Positions 18,171-28,184 of a stretch of DNA of 64,000 nucleotides are shown piece by piece. The position numbers were made by a program, and so were the translations under genes. Position 1 is the first letter of the stretch, and each line of letters begins with the position of its first letter. This DNA is from Paenibacillus sp. FSL K6-1330. GTDB taxonomy: Bacteria; Bacillota; Bacilli; Paenibacillales; Paenibacillaceae. Under the pieces are notes generated by a model. That model ran no database searches. It saw only the letters and a program-made list of their open reading frames with translations, and was not told the DNA's origin. The stretch covers positions 1,717,501 through 1,781,500 of the forward strand of contig NZ_CP150269.1 in NCBI RefSeq assembly GCF_037976825.1. Reading direction: 5' to 3'.

Positions 18171-18869
18171 ATGAATGACATCATTTCATATTTGAGTGAT
18201 TATTTTGCCTACGTTCTGCAATATCAGAATGAAATATGGCGGGCGATTGGCGAGACGTTCATCATGGTGGGCATATCGATTGCTGCCGCCATAATACTGG
18301 GTCTTCCGGTCGGAACACTTCTATTTTTGTGCCGAAAAGGCCAGCAGTATGAGAATCGCCTGTTATTCTCCATTCTGAATGCCCTGGTTAACGTCATACG
18401 CTCCTTCCCGTTCCTGCTTCTGGTTGTCATTATGATTCCGGTCACGAGGTGGATTGTCGGCACTTCCCTCGGGACGCTTGCCGCTGCGGTGCCTTTATCC
18501 GTCGTTGCGGTGGCTTACTATTCAAGACTGGTCGAGCAATCCTTGCTGGAGGTGCCGAAGGAAGTGATGGAGGCTGCCGCTTCCATGGGGGCATCCACAC
18601 TTCAGATGATATACAAATTCCTGTATGTGGAGGCCCGATCGGGCCTTGTACTCGGGCTGACAACATCCACGATCAGCTTTATCTCGTACTCCACGGTGAT
18701 GGGAATCGTGGGCGGGGGCGGCGTCGGGGATTTCGCGATCCGCTACGGGTACCAGCGATTTGAGGGAGAGCTTATGTCCTTTACGATCATCATTATGATC
18801 ATTCTGGTACAGTCGATTCAGTTCGGCGGGAACCTGGCATCCAGATTGCTGGATAAGAGAAAAGTTTAA
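18171..18869 (+). CDS. metI: Methionine-type ABC importer permease
   Basis: A 232-residue membrane protein with five predicted helices. It carries the importer EAA loop, here EVPKEVMEAAASMGASTLQMIYKFLYVEA, and the late GVGDFAIRYGYQRF segment that marks MetI-like permeases. It starts four bases after the ATPase stop. In-frame initiation further upstream (18102) would overlap the ATPase by 65 bases and lacks a ribosome binding site. It works with the short MetN and the lipoprotein MetQ. Confidence 0.88.
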   Translation: MNDIISYLSDYFAYVLQYQNEIWRAIGETFIMVGISIAAAIILGLPVGTLLFLCRKGQQYENRLLFSILNALVNVIRSFPFLLLVVIMIPVTRWIVGTSLGTLAAAVPLSVVAVAYYSRLVEQSLLEVPKEVMEAAASMGASTLQMIYKFLYVEARSGLVLGLTTSTISFISYSTVMGIVGGGGVGDFAIRYGYQRFEGELMSFTIIIMIILVQSIQFGGNLASRLLDKRKV

Positions 18870-18923
18870 TTATGTTTTTGAACGCATGTACACCAATTAT
18901 TTTTTACCTGGAGGTAACCTACG

Positions 18924-19760
18924 ATGAATAAGAAATTAATGCTGCTGATGCTGACCCTCTTGCTGGTGCTGGCAGGTTGCGGACAGCAATCTGCCAAGGA
19001 CGAAACCCCGGAGAACGCGGCGCCCGAAGCGAAAGAAGAAGTGACGCTAAAAGTCGCAACGCTCATTCCACCTATGACGGAGGTGCTTGACCTGGTGAAG
19101 CCGATGCTGAAGGAAGAAGGCATCAATCTGGATATCCGGATCCTGTCCGATAATGTGCAGCCGAACAATGCGCTGGCTCATAAAGAGGTAGATGCGAACT
19201 TCTTCCAGCATGTGCCGTACATGGAAGAATACAATGCGAACAACGGCTCGGAATTGGTTCCGGTCACGCCGATCTATAATGCCGTGTTTGGGGCTTACTC
19301 CAAAAAATATAAGACCATCGAAGAGCTTCCGGACGGTGCGACGATCGCGATTGCTAACGACCCTTCCAACATCGGCCGATCTCTGGTGATGTTCGAGAAG
19401 AACGGCCTGATTAAACTGAAGGAAGGCGTTGGCATTAAAGCGACGCAGGCGGATATTGTGGAGAATCCGCACCAATACAAGTTCACCGAGGTGGATCTGC
19501 TCATGCTGGCCCGTACGCTCGACGACGTCGATATGGTTGCCATGACGCCAGCATACGCGAAACCGCTGGGGCTTACCCCTAAGAAAGATGCTCTCGTAAC
19601 CGAAGGCAACGACTCCGATTTCACCATTACGCTGGTGGCTCGTAAAGATAATGTGGATTCCGAGCCGATCCAGAAGCTTGCCAAGGCGATGACCAGCCCG
19701 GAAGTGAAGAAGTTCTTCGAGGATAACTATTCCGAGAGTGTGTTGCCGGCTTTTGAATAA
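18924..19760 (+). CDS. metQ: Methionine-type substrate-binding lipoprotein (NlpA family)
   Basis: A 278-residue lipoprotein whose lipobox LAGC places the acylated cysteine at residue 19. It is followed by an acidic linker and the NlpA/MetQ fold. Family hallmarks include DNVQPNNALAHKEVDANFFQH near residue 75 and IPNDPSNIGR-like residues in IANDPSNIGRSL. TGGAGGT precedes the ATG. It captures the substrate outside the membrane for MetI/MetN. A clear terminator ends the operon. Confidence 0.92.
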   Translation: MNKKLMLLMLTLLLVLAGCGQQSAKDETPENAAPEAKEEVTLKVATLIPPMTEVLDLVKPMLKEEGINLDIRILSDNVQPNNALAHKEVDANFFQHVPYMEEYNANNGSELVPVTPIYNAVFGAYSKKYKTIEELPDGATIAIANDPSNIGRSLVMFEKNGLIKLKEGVGIKATQADIVENPHQYKFTEVDLLMLARTLDDVDMVAMTPAYAKPLGLTPKKDALVTEGNDSDFTITLVARKDNVDSEPIQKLAKAMTSPEVKKFFEDNYSESVLPAFE

Positions 19761-19783
19761 AGCGCGAATTTTAGGGTTCGCAT

Positions 19784-19822
19784 TAACCGTTCTTCGAGGT
19801 TTTGGGGAACGGTTATTTTTTT
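19784..19822 (+). terminator. Terminator of the metNIQ-type operon
   Basis: Perfect 9-bp arms taaccgttc and gaacggtta flank a 14-base loop and are followed by seven Ts. Confidence 0.9.
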
Positions 19823-19837
19823 GCTCGCGGCCAAATA

Positions 19838-19846
19838 TGGTATACT
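19838..19846 (+). promoter_or_regulatory. Extended -10 promoter element of pepT
   Basis: TGGTATACT is an extended -10 box. It lies 58 bases before the pepT start codon and just after the metQ terminator. No good -35 is visible. Confidence 0.5.
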
Positions 19847-19903
19847 CTTGATGGATTTGAGAGGTGCATCTTACATACCCATACGTATTGGAGTTGAGAA
19901 TTT

Positions 19904-21136
19904 ATGAAAAAAGAAGTAATCGACAGACTCATTACCTATGCACAAGTGGATACGCAGTCAGACGAGAACAGCAATACCTGCCCTTCGACACCGGGACAAC
20001 TGACGCTGGGTCAGCTGCTGGTGGACGAGCTGAAGGAAATTGGCATGCAGGACGTAACGATGGATGAGAATGGTTATGTGATGGCTACACTTCCGGCAAA
20101 CTCGGATAAACCAATCCCGACCATCGGCTTTTTGGCACATATCGATACGGCTACCGATTTTACGGGTGCCGGTGTCAAGCCGCAGATCGTCGAACAATAT
20201 GACGGACAAGACATCATTCTGAACAGGGCGCAGAATGTGGTGCTCTCCCCGCGGGATTTTCCGGAGCTGAATGGCTACAAGGGGCATACACTCATAACAA
20301 CGGATGGCACCACCTTGCTTGGAGCTGACGATAAAGCGGGAATTGCCGAGATTATGACGGCGATGGCGTATTTGATTCAACACCCGGAACTGAAGCATGG
20401 TAAAATCCGGGTTGCTTTTACGCCGGACGAGGAGATCGGGAGAGGACCGCACAAATTCGACGTGGAGGCCTTTGGGGCCAAGTATGCGTATACGATGGAT
20501 GGCGGACCGCTCGGGGAGCTTCAATACGAAAGCTTTAATGCGGCAGCGGCGCTTGTCACCTGCAAAGGGAAGAATGTCCATCCCGGAACGGCCAAAGGTA
20601 AAATGGTCAACGCGGCGAAAATCGCCATGGAGCTGAACAGCTTGCTCCCTGCGGAAGAAGCGCCTGAGCATACGGAAGGGTATGAAGGCTTCTATCATCT
20701 CTCCTCCATTGAGGGCGATGTGGAGCTGACCGAGCTCCGTTATATTATCCGCGATCATGATCGGGAGCTGTTCGAAGGAAGAAAGGCAAAGCTGGCCTCC
20801 ATCGTAGAAGAGCTTCAAAACAAGTATGGAGCCGAGCGGATCATCCTTCAGATGAAAGATCAATATTACAATATGCGCGAAAAAATCGAGCCGGTCAAAG
20901 AAGTGGTTGACATCGCCCAGACAGCCATGGAGAAGCTGGGAATCACGCCGATTATCGAGCCGATTCGTGGGGGCACCGACGGTTCTCAACTGTCGTACAT
21001 GGGCCTGCCGACACCCAATATTTTCACGGGCGGGGAGAACTACCACGGGCGGTATGAGTATGTATCCGCCGACAATATGGTATTGGCCGTTCAAACAATT
21101 ATTGAGATCGTGCAGCTATATGAGGCGCGGGCTTAA
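19904..21136 (+). CDS. pepT: Peptidase T, tripeptide aminopeptidase
   Basis: A 410-residue cytoplasmic zinc peptidase of family M20B that releases the N-terminal residue from tripeptides. Metal and catalytic motifs are all present: FLAHIDTA near residue 78, [14 protein letters not shown] near 138, the catalytic pair in TPDEEIGRG near 174, and [13 protein letters not shown] near the C-terminus. Length and N-terminus fit the family. It appears to be a single-gene unit with its own extended -10 and a good terminator. Confidence 0.95.
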   Translation: MKKEVIDRLITYAQVDTQSDENSNTCPSTPGQLTLGQLLVDELKEIGMQDVTMDENGYVMATLPANSDKPIPTIGFLAHIDTATDFTGAGVKPQIVEQYDGQDIILNRAQNVVLSPRDFPELNGYKGHTLITTDGTTLLGADDKAGIAEIMTAMAYLIQHPELKHGKIRVAFTPDEEIGRGPHKFDVEAFGAKYAYTMDGGPLGELQYESFNAAAALVTCKGKNVHPGTAKGKMVNAAKIAMELNSLLPAEEAPEHTEGYEGFYHLSSIEGDVELTELRYIIRDHDRELFEGRKAKLASIVEELQNKYGAERIILQMKDQYYNMREKIEPVKEVVDIAQTAMEKLGITPIIEPIRGGTDGSQLSYMGLPTPNIFTGGENYHGRYEYVSADNMVLAVQTIIEIVQLYEARA

Positions 21137-21153
21137 GTTAAATCGTTTCAAAA

Positions 21154-21186
21154 AGAGCTGCCGGCAGGAGTGCCGGCGGCTTTTTC
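21154..21186 (+). terminator. Terminator after pepT
   Basis: Perfect 10-bp arms agctgccggc and gccggcggct (with G-U) surround a 6-base loop and are followed by five Ts. Confidence 0.9.
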
Positions 21187-21231
21187 GTCTGCTCTTGTTC
21201 GACCCACACTACGTCCTTGCCCGTATATAAA

Positions 21232-22116
21232 TCATGCTTTATTAGAGTTTTTCTCCAGACTGTATTTAAACTCGCTTGGGGTCATGCCTGTCCATTTGCG
21301 GAACTGCTTGGAGAAATAGAGTGCATCATTGAAACCGACAGAGGAGGCAATCTCATGAATGGAGAAGGAGGATTTCATGAGCGACTTGGCTTTTTCGATA
21401 CGTACCTTCATGAGATACTGCATGGGTGACAGGCCAGTATGCTGTTTGAACATTTTGGACAGATGTGCCCGGTGATAACCAAGTGTCTTGGCCATCTGAT
21501 CAATGGACAGCTGTTGGTGATACTGGGTCGAGATCCAGCGCTCGGTCTGCCTTACGCCTCGCTCGATATCCGGCACGTCATTGGAGTTCGACGGAAGATG
21601 CTCACGGTTTAACATCGCCAGCTTATGGAGCAGCAATCGGAGCCATCCGGAAGCCTGGAGATCCTCAAGCCAAGGGTGATCCGATCGGTTAAAGCCCAGA
21701 CGGAGATGACGGTACATCTCGACCAGGGAGCTTAACTCAGCTTCATCCGTACAGTGGATAATTGGTTTAGCCGGCGTAACACCCATGTCGGCCAGCAGCA
21801 TCTTGGTGCCTTTTTCTTGTAAAGCTACCCAGTTATAGTGCCAGGGATTCCGATCATCAGCTTCATAGCTGAAAAGAACACCGGGAAGGATCACGAAGGT
21901 ATCACCTGCCTGGCAATGATGTACGATGCCGGCACATTCAAATATGCCTTGGCCTGTCAAGACGGTATGAATGAGGCAGTAATCATGAATGATTGGACCG
22001 ATTTTGTGGCGCGGTACGGGAGTCCCCTCACCGCTGAACAGGATGTTCAGATCATGACCGCCCGGCGAAGGATTCATACCAATCGTGTACAGTGTATGGT
22101 CCGGCAAAATGGACAT
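21232..22116 (-). CDS. AraC-family regulator, probable melA activator
   Basis: This 294-residue protein has an N-terminal cupin-like sugar-sensing domain (residues about 15-160, including GQGIFECAGIVHHCQAGDTF). Its C-terminal AraC domain has two helix-turn-helix units: QLSIDQMAKTLGYHRAHLSKMFKQ and SIHEIASSVGFNDALYFSKQFRKW, then TGMTPSEF. It starts with ATG after GGAGGG and is divergent from melA 191 bases away. It most likely activates melA in response to an alpha-galactoside. The imperfect palindrome around 22170-22188 is a plausible binding site. Confidence 0.9.
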   Translation of the reverse strand: MSILPDHTLYTIGMNPSPGGHDLNILFSGEGTPVPRHKIGPIIHDYCLIHTVLTGQGIFECAGIVHHCQAGDTFVILPGVLFSYEADDRNPWHYNWVALQEKGTKMLLADMGVTPAKPIIHCTDEAELSSLVEMYRHLRLGFNRSDHPWLEDLQASGWLRLLLHKLAMLNREHLPSNSNDVPDIERGVRQTERWISTQYHQQLSIDQMAKTLGYHRAHLSKMFKQHTGLSPMQYLMKVRIEKAKSLMKSSFSIHEIASSVGFNDALYFSKQFRKWTGMTPSEFKYSLEKNSNKA

Positions 22117-22169
22117 GCGTTAGCCCTCCTTAAACATGTGCGATATCAATCGATGAAATGGATGCTGTG

Positions 22170-22188
22170 TTAGGGTTAGCTTACCTAA
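22170..22188. promoter_or_regulatory. Imperfect palindrome between the AraC regulator and melA
   Basis: TTAGGGTTAGCTTACCTAA reads nearly the same on both strands. It lies about 65 bases upstream of a -10-like TATAGT (22251-22256), where an AraC-type activator would bind. Confidence 0.35.
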
Positions 22189-22264
22189 TGATACAACAAA
22201 TGTCCATATCGCCCTTGTTTTGCTCCATATTAAAAAAAGGCCGATTATCATATAGTTAGTCTTG

Positions 22265-22278
22265 TGAAAGCGTATTAA
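22265..22278 (+). promoter_or_regulatory. cre-like site upstream of melA
   Basis: TGAAAGCGTATTAA matches 12 of 14 positions of the CcpA cre consensus TGWAANCGNTNWCA. It lies downstream of the likely -10, where bound CcpA would block elongation. Confidence 0.4.
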
Positions 22279-22307
22279 TTCATGGAGTTTAGGGAGGGAA
22301 TTTATTG

Positions 22308-23606
22308 ATGTCTAAGATTACATTTATCGGAGCAGGAAGTACCGTATTTGCCAAGAACGTTCTGGGGGATTGCATGCAGACACCGGCTTTGCAGGGATTT
22401 GAACTTGCTTTGTATGATATTGACCCGATCCGTTTGAAAGACTCGGAGAACATGCTAAATAATATTAAGAAAACCAGCGGCAGCACCTGTGTCGTCAAAT
22501 CATACAGTGATCGCAAGGAAGCCCTTCGCGGAGCAAAATATGTTATCAATGCCATCCAGGTCGGAGGATACGATCCGTGTACGATTACGGACTTTGAAAT
22601 TCCGAAGAAGTATGGACTCAGACAGACGATTGCCGATACCGTGGGGATTGGGGGAATTTTCCGCAATCTCCGTACCATCCCGGCCATGCTGGATTTTGCG
22701 GCCGATATGCGGGAAGTTTGCCCACAGGCGCTGTTCTTGAATTATACGAACCCGATGGCGGTGCTGACCAATGCCATGAACACGCTGGGCGGTGTGCAAA
22801 CAGTAGGTCTGTGCCACAGCGTACAGGCTTGCATTCCGCATCTGTTCGATAATCTGGGGATGGATAAGGAAGGCGTGCAGGCTAAAATCGCTGGCATCAA
22901 CCATATGGCATGGCTGCTTGAAGTAACGAAGGATGGCGTGGACCTGTATCCGGAAATTAAGAAGCGCGCGGCCGAGAAGCAGAAGGAGAAACATCATGAT
23001 ATGGTTCGTCTCGAGATGATGCTGAACTTCGGTTACTACATCACGGAGTCATCCGAGCATAACGCTGAATACCATCCGTATTTCATTAAGCGCAACTATC
23101 CGGAGCTGATCGAGCGCTTTAACATCCCGCTGGATGAATATCCACGTCGCTGTGTGAACCAAATCGAGGGATGGAAAGCGATGCGCGAGGATCTAGTCAA
23201 CAACCAGGATCTGATACACAACCGTTCCCATGAATATGCCTCCTACATTTTAGAAGCGATTGAGACCAATGTGCCGTTCAAAATCGGGGGCAACGTAATG
23301 AATACGGGGCTGATTACGAATCTTCCGAAGGAAGCCTGCGTTGAGGTTCCGTGTCTGGTCGATGCCAGCGGCGTAACCCCGACCTATGTCGGCGATCTGC
23401 CTCCGCAATGTGCCGCACTGAACCGCACCAATATCAATACCCAACTGCTGACGCTGGAAGCGGCGGCAACCGGCAAGAAGGAGCATATCTATCATGCAGC
23501 GATGCTCGACCCGCATACGGCTGCGGAGTTGTCCATCGATGACATCAAGAGCCTGTGCGACGACCTGATCGAGGCGCATGGAGACTGGCTCCCTAAATAC
23601 CAATAA
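22308..23606 (+). CDS. melA: Alpha-galactosidase, glycoside hydrolase family 4
   Basis: This 432-residue cytoplasmic enzyme uses NAD+ and Mn2+ in the oxidation-elimination mechanism of family GH4. The N-terminal dinucleotide fold shows FIGAGSTVFAKNVLGDC, and the metal ligands are the Cys and His of VGLCHSVQ and the His of GINHMAW. RQTIADTVGIGGIFRNLRTIP and HNAEYHPYFIKRNYPELI match Bacillus subtilis MelA closely as I recall it. It should split melibiose, raffinose or similar sugars after uptake. The ATG at 22308 follows GGGAGGG; a TTG directly before it is in frame but badly spaced. It is divergent from an AraC regulator and followed by a strong bidirectional terminator. Confidence 0.93.
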   Translation: MSKITFIGAGSTVFAKNVLGDCMQTPALQGFELALYDIDPIRLKDSENMLNNIKKTSGSTCVVKSYSDRKEALRGAKYVINAIQVGGYDPCTITDFEIPKKYGLRQTIADTVGIGGIFRNLRTIPAMLDFAADMREVCPQALFLNYTNPMAVLTNAMNTLGGVQTVGLCHSVQACIPHLFDNLGMDKEGVQAKIAGINHMAWLLEVTKDGVDLYPEIKKRAAEKQKEKHHDMVRLEMMLNFGYYITESSEHNAEYHPYFIKRNYPELIERFNIPLDEYPRRCVNQIEGWKAMREDLVNNQDLIHNRSHEYASYILEAIETNVPFKIGGNVMNTGLITNLPKEACVEVPCLVDASGVTPTYVGDLPPQCAALNRTNINTQLLTLEAAATGKKEHIYHAAMLDPHTAAELSIDDIKSLCDDLIEAHGDWLPKYQ

Positions 23607-23676
23607 GGCTGATACAGCTTAAGCAAAAATAACAGAAGTTTTGCAGCAAAAGAAATTGTATAACTGCAAGCACAAT

Positions 23677-23722
23677 AAAAGAGAGAGACGCTCTGGTAAC
23701 AACAGAGGCGTCTCTCTTTTTC
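23677..23722. terminator. Bidirectional terminator between melA and the KinB-like kinase
   Basis: Arms aaaagagagagacgctct and agaggcgtctctctttt pair with two small bulges. There is a T-run on each strand, so both converging genes can use it. Confidence 0.88.
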
Positions 23723-23747
23723 GTTAACGGACTTCGTGCGTCATCGC

Positions 23748-25061
23748 CTACGGATTCAGATTCGCACGCGGGAGCGTGATGAGAAACACCGTCCCTGATC
23801 GTGGCGAGCTCCGTACCGAGACACTCCCATTCATGGCGCGAATGGCTTGATAGGAGAAGGTGAGCCCAAGTCCGGTGCCGCTCATTTTGGTGGAATAGTA
23901 GATCGAACCGAGACGGCTTAACTGCTCGGGGGTCATGCCGACCCCGTTGTCCTTGATTTCCACGGCCACCTGGTCCGTTTCTTCATAGACGGTAATGTTG
24001 ACCATGCCGTTGTCGACGTCTTTGCACGCCTCGATCGCATTCTTAATAAAGTTAACCAGCAGCTGCTTAAGCTCTGCGGGACTCCCCGAAATGTAGAGGT
24101 TAGACTTAAGAGAGTCTGTGCTGAGGGTGACGTTGCTCATATTGGCATATGAAGTCATAAGCTCAACGACTGACTGGATGTGGGCGGTAAGCTCGATTCG
24201 CTGCTGAAACGGCAAGTGAGGCTTGCTGATCGAGAGATATTCGGACAATATCTGTTCGGTTCGGCGAATTTCCTCCATGCTGATTTCTAGGAATCGTTCG
24301 GTCTTTTCCTGAGGAAACGTACCGCTTTTGATCAATTGCAGGAACCCCAGCACGGTGGTCAGCGGATTGCGGACCTCATGGGCAAGGGATGCGGCGACAT
24401 GATTCACGGCTTCAGCTTTTTCATTTTGGATATATCGCAGGTAAAGCTCCTTGTCGGATACGGATTTGTTAAACAGGGTAACAAGCAGCCATATGCCAAG
24501 CGAGTTAGTAACGGGAATAGCTAATATATTAAAAAGAAAGTAATTCATGATGTAGTCTGGTTTTGTTATATAGAGCACCGTGAGCGGGATGAACGAGAAG
24601 CTGATGCCGGCTACGAAAATGATCCAAAGCTTGTGTTTGCTCCGATGGTACAGAAATGACAGCAAAACGAACAACGGGTACGTGAAGATCAAAATAATGA
24701 CAGCGTCGATCATGCCGACTCCGCCGATGTACAGCCGATAGATTAGAAATTCCACAAGCAGGATTGCCCCCGTCGCGAACCCTCCGAACAGCATGCCGAA
24801 GAACATAATGACATACCGCACGTCAAAGATCAGCCCGCTTTGGACGGACGAAGCAAAGGTCATAGACAACAGCATGCACAGCGAACAAATGATAATGATG
24901 AAATTGCGGGAATAGTTGACTGTCAGTTTTCTGTAATAGATGTTGTATGCGACAAAAGGCATCAACGCAAACAATAGCTGCAGCAAAACATCTTTAATCA
25001 CAGGCAGTAGGCCCACCCCTTTGAAGGATATCGAATCGTCCGCTAGATTAACCATGTCCAT
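23748..25061 (-). CDS. KinB-like membrane sensor histidine kinase
   Basis: This 437-residue kinase has six membrane helices in its first 205 residues (a 5TM-LYT-like sensor), with little extracellular loop. The dimerisation/phosphoacceptor helix AASLAHEVRNPLTTVLGFLQ follows, with the acceptor His at residue 228. The ATPase domain carries N box NFIKNAIEAC, G1 DNGVGM and G2 SGTGLGL. The layout and H-box match the sporulation phosphorelay kinases, especially KinB. No response regulator is adjacent, as expected if it feeds Spo0F. The ribosome binding site is weak, so the start could be the second Met. A role in this operon's sugar uptake is not supported. Confidence 0.85.
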   Translation of the reverse strand: MDMVNLADDSISFKGVGLLPVIKDVLLQLLFALMPFVAYNIYYRKLTVNYSRNFIIIICSLCMLLSMTFASSVQSGLIFDVRYVIMFFGMLFGGFATGAILLVEFLIYRLYIGGVGMIDAVIILIFTYPLFVLLSFLYHRSKHKLWIIFVAGISFSFIPLTVLYITKPDYIMNYFLFNILAIPVTNSLGIWLLVTLFNKSVSDKELYLRYIQNEKAEAVNHVAASLAHEVRNPLTTVLGFLQLIKSGTFPQEKTERFLEISMEEIRRTEQILSEYLSISKPHLPFQQRIELTAHIQSVVELMTSYANMSNVTLSTDSLKSNLYISGSPAELKQLLVNFIKNAIEACKDVDNGMVNITVYEETDQVAVEIKDNGVGMTPEQLSRLGSIYYSTKMSGTGLGLTFSYQAIRAMNGSVSVRSSPRSGTVFLITLPRANLNP

Positions 25062-25160
25062 TCAAGTTCGACGTCCATTTGGAAAAATCCTTGAACGTTG
25101 AATAAAAATATCAAAAATTATTCGTACTCAGATTGAAACGAGAAACATATAAATCCATCA

Positions 25161-25174
25161 GGAAAGCGCTTGCA
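25161..25174 (+). promoter_or_regulatory. cre-like site upstream of the family-5 ABC importer
   Basis: GGAAAGCGCTTGCA matches 12 of 14 cre consensus positions and has the central AAGCGCTT. It lies about 75 bases before the start of the binding-protein gene and suggests carbon catabolite control. Confidence 0.5.
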
Positions 25175-25249
25175 GGAAATCGAAGCACACATGACCCAGA
25201 CACTCAGCATTTAAGAAACGAACACATTCCATGAATGGAGGGTTCACAA

Positions 25250-27070
25250 GTGAAGCTGAAAACCGTTCTGAGGCCCATATTCATTCTTTTGTTGGTGGCG
25301 TCTTTTTTTGCTGCCGGATGCCAAAGTGTAACGCCACCGACAGCATCAGATCCACCGCCACCCAAAGATGAGGTAAAGACACCCGGAGGCAGTGATGAGC
25401 CGGCACCGCAGGGCGACGCGAAAGCGACGCCGAGAAACGAAACGCTTTATGTGAACGGTTTGCAATGGGGGGCACCTACGAATTTTAATCTGCTCAGCGG
25501 CAACCCGGCATTTCCGATTAACTACGGAAACTCTAGAGAACTCGTCTATGAAACCTTGTTTATGGTCAATCAACTGACAGGCGAGTTAGAGCCGCTGCTG
25601 GGTACCAAGTATGAATGGACCGACGATCTGACCCTGAAGATTGAACTGAACAAGGATGCTAAATGGAGTGACGGCAAGCCGTTTACTTCCGATGATGTCG
25701 TCTATACCTATCAGCTCGGCAAAAAGTATGACATTAATTGGAGCAGCTTCTGGACCTATATTGAGGACGTAACGGCAGACGGCCCGCAAACGGTGAACAT
25801 TAAGCTGAATAAAGACAATCCGAACAAATTGACGGTGCTCGACAGCATCGAGGTTATGCCGATGCTGCCCAAACATGTATGGGAAGAGGTCGAGAAGAAA
25901 GCCAATAACGATCTTGCCACCATTCGTAAAGAAGTCAATGAGGACCCGATCGGAACAGGGCCTTACAAAATGTATTTTTACAATGATCAGAAGATCACAA
26001 TTGTACGGGACGATAACTATTGGGGTCAGGTACTCTTTGGCAAGCTGCCGGCTCCCAAATATATCACCCATGTTATTTATAAAGACAATGCAGCGGGTGA
26101 TCTGGCATTTAAGAGCGGTCAGGTAGACGTATCGCAGCAGTTTATTCCGCAGGTATGGAAAATGTGGGAGGGCGGGGCTCCGGTTAAAACCTACATCAAA
26201 GACGCTCCGTATTATGTGCCAGGCTCCATGCCATCGATCTTCTTCAATTTGTCGAAGGAAGGACTCAACAATGCAGATGTCCGAAGAGCGATCGCCATGG
26301 CGATTGATTACGGCAAAATTTCGGAGCTGGCCATCAGCGGCTACTCGGCTCCAATGGAGCCGTCGCTGACGCTGAATACGGAGGCCGAAGCGAAATATGT
26401 AGACCAGGCGGCTATCAAACCGCTCCAATGGACAACAGATGTGGATGCGGCCAATGCACTCCTCGATTCCATCGGCGCCGCGAAGGGGAAAGACGGAATC
26501 CGCGTCCTGAACGGAACCCGCCTCGGCCCGTTTGAAATCGAATGTCCATACGGCTGGTCAGATTGGAATGCAGCGCTTGAGATTGTTGCCCAGAACGCGA
26601 AGGCAATCGGTATCGAGATTCGAACCAAATTCCCGGAAGCACCGGTATGGACCAATGATTTACAGACCGGCAAGTTCGATATCATCATGAACACGCCTGC
26701 CGGCGGGGTCAGCCCGAGCCAGCCGTGGAACCGTGCCATGACAATCATGTACTCCAAGGGTGTTGCGCCAATGGGCGAAATGGCATTCTACAATTGGGGC
26801 CGGTATAAGAACGATCAAGCGGATGCCATCATCGAGAAGATTCCAACCATCACGGACGAGACTGAATTGAAAGCACTCTACACCGAATTGACCCAAATCT
26901 GGTTGAAGGAGATCCCGTCGATTCCGCTCATGTATCGTCCATGGGTATTCGACACCGTCAATGAATCGGTATGGAAAGGGTTCCCGACCGAAGGGGACGG
27001 CAGCAACATTCCGCCTCAAATTTCGATGGATGGAGCCGGCATCAAGTCGCTGTATCAGATTCATAACTGA
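25250..27070 (+). CDS. Family-5 substrate-binding lipoprotein of ABC importer
   Basis: A 606-residue extracytoplasmic lipoprotein (lipobox AAGC, cysteine 24) of the DppA/OppA family SBP_5. Features include VYETLFMVN, the DGKPFTSDDVVYTYQL motif and DVRRAIAMAIDYGKI. It is longer than usual peptide-binding proteins, partly through a Pro/Asp-rich linker after the signal. The GTG at 25250 follows TGGAGGG with good spacing; the ATG at 25235 overlaps that site. Nearby melA and the cre-like site suggest the ligand may be an oligosaccharide, since family-5 proteins transport galactosides in some bacteria. Peptides remain possible. Confidence 0.9.
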   Translation: MKLKTVLRPIFILLLVASFFAAGCQSVTPPTASDPPPPKDEVKTPGGSDEPAPQGDAKATPRNETLYVNGLQWGAPTNFNLLSGNPAFPINYGNSRELVYETLFMVNQLTGELEPLLGTKYEWTDDLTLKIELNKDAKWSDGKPFTSDDVVYTYQLGKKYDINWSSFWTYIEDVTADGPQTVNIKLNKDNPNKLTVLDSIEVMPMLPKHVWEEVEKKANNDLATIRKEVNEDPIGTGPYKMYFYNDQKITIVRDDNYWGQVLFGKLPAPKYITHVIYKDNAAGDLAFKSGQVDVSQQFIPQVWKMWEGGAPVKTYIKDAPYYVPGSMPSIFFNLSKEGLNNADVRRAIAMAIDYGKISELAISGYSAPMEPSLTLNTEAEAKYVDQAAIKPLQWTTDVDAANALLDSIGAAKGKDGIRVLNGTRLGPFEIECPYGWSDWNAALEIVAQNAKAIGIEIRTKFPEAPVWTNDLQTGKFDIIMNTPAGGVSPSQPWNRAMTIMYSKGVAPMGEMAFYNWGRYKNDQADAIIEKIPTITDETELKALYTELTQIWLKEIPSIPLMYRPWVFDTVNESVWKGFPTEGDGSNIPPQISMDGAGIKSLYQIHN

Positions 27071-27091
27071 TGGATATAACTCAATGAACCA

Positions 27092-27135
27092 AGACCTATA
27101 TTGGCGGATTTGCACCCCTGATATAGGTCTCTTTT
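27092..27135 (+). terminator. Intra-operon attenuator-type hairpin
   Basis: Perfect 10-bp arms AGACCTATAT and ATATAGGTCT flank a 19-base loop, followed by cttttc. It lies between the binding-protein gene and the first permease, a position that usually lowers permease expression relative to the binding protein. Confidence 0.75.
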
Positions 27136-27172
27136 CACCAAATTCAGGGTGTGATCCATGGGGGTGAGCTGC

Positions 27173-28183
27173 TTGAGCGTTTACGGAAAATATATCGTCA
27201 AGAAGTTCTTCTGGTACTTTCTGACGCTGGTGATTGCGGTCACGCTGAATTTCCTGTTGCCCCGGATGATTGAGGGAAATCCGGTGAGCATGATTGTGTC
27301 GGAGATGACGCAGGGGATGACCGACAGCGATACGATCAAACGGGTCTATGAGACGTTTCTCGTTGAGTTCGGAATCGACAAGCCTTTATGGGAACAGTTC
27401 ATCATCTATCTGAAAAATTTGGCGACCGGTAACCTGGGCACTTCATTCGGGCTCTATCCGAAACCGGTAACGGAGATTCTGGCCTCAGCAGTTCCCTGGA
27501 CGATCGGGCTCCAGCTTCCGGCCATCCTGGTTGGCTGGATCATCGGCAATGTGCTGGGCGCCGTGGCGGCCTACCGCAAAGGCGTGTTCGATAAAGTGAT
27601 ATTCCCGGTGGCCTTGTTCGTGAATTCCATTCCGTTCTTTACCCTAGCCATTATTATGCTGTATGTGTTCGCCCTGTCCCTGAACTGGTTTCCGCTGCAT
27701 GGGGGCTACGATTATCAGATGGTGCCGTCACTCAGCTTTGAATTCTTCGCTTCCGTACTTCGGCATCACACGCTTCCGTTTCTATCGATCGTGCTGGTTA
27801 CGATTGGCGGCCAAGCCATTGGCATGCGGGAGATGTCCATCTATGAGCTGAATTCTGATTATGTGCTGTACAGCAAGCTTCTCGGAATACGGGATTCCAA
27901 AATCGCGAGGTATGTATTCCGGAATGCGATGCTGCCCCAGATCACGGGATTGGCGTTATCCATCGGTACGATGGTGGGCGGTTCGCTGATTTGTGAGATC
28001 GTATTCAGTTATCCGGGAATCGGAACCTGGATGTTCACGGCGATTCGTCAGCTGGATTATCCGTTAATTTCGGGCTGTACCCTCTTGATCGCCCTGGCTG
28101 TGCTGCTGGCCAACTTTACGATTGACCTAATCTACGGCTGGATTGATCCAAGAATCAAGGCCGCTCAGATGGAGGATCAATGA
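27173..28183 (+). CDS. ABC importer permease, DppB/OppB type
   Basis: A 336-residue membrane protein with six helices. It has the N-terminal helix and GNLGTSFG loop typical of DppB, and the EAA-region sequence near residue 230 ([21 protein letters not shown]). A TTG at 27173 sits behind GGGGGTGA. The ATG at 27158 overlaps that site, so TTG is preferred although not certain. It should pair with the next permease to form the channel. Confidence 0.9.
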   Translation: MSVYGKYIVKKFFWYFLTLVIAVTLNFLLPRMIEGNPVSMIVSEMTQGMTDSDTIKRVYETFLVEFGIDKPLWEQFIIYLKNLATGNLGTSFGLYPKPVTEILASAVPWTIGLQLPAILVGWIIGNVLGAVAAYRKGVFDKVIFPVALFVNSIPFFTLAIIMLYVFALSLNWFPLHGGYDYQMVPSLSFEFFASVLRHHTLPFLSIVLVTIGGQAIGMREMSIYELNSDYVLYSKLLGIRDSKIARYVFRNAMLPQITGLALSIGTMVGGSLICEIVFSYPGIGTWMFTAIRQLDYPLISGCTLLIALAVLLANFTIDLIYGWIDPRIKAAQMEDQ

Positions 28184-28184
28184 T

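Noticed and set aside
19958..21094. Long antisense open frame (378 codons) opposite pepT
   Set aside because: It has no ribosome binding site and no recognisable motif, and it mirrors the codon bias of pepT. The same holds for the long antisense frames opposite ald, rluF and the TPR gene.
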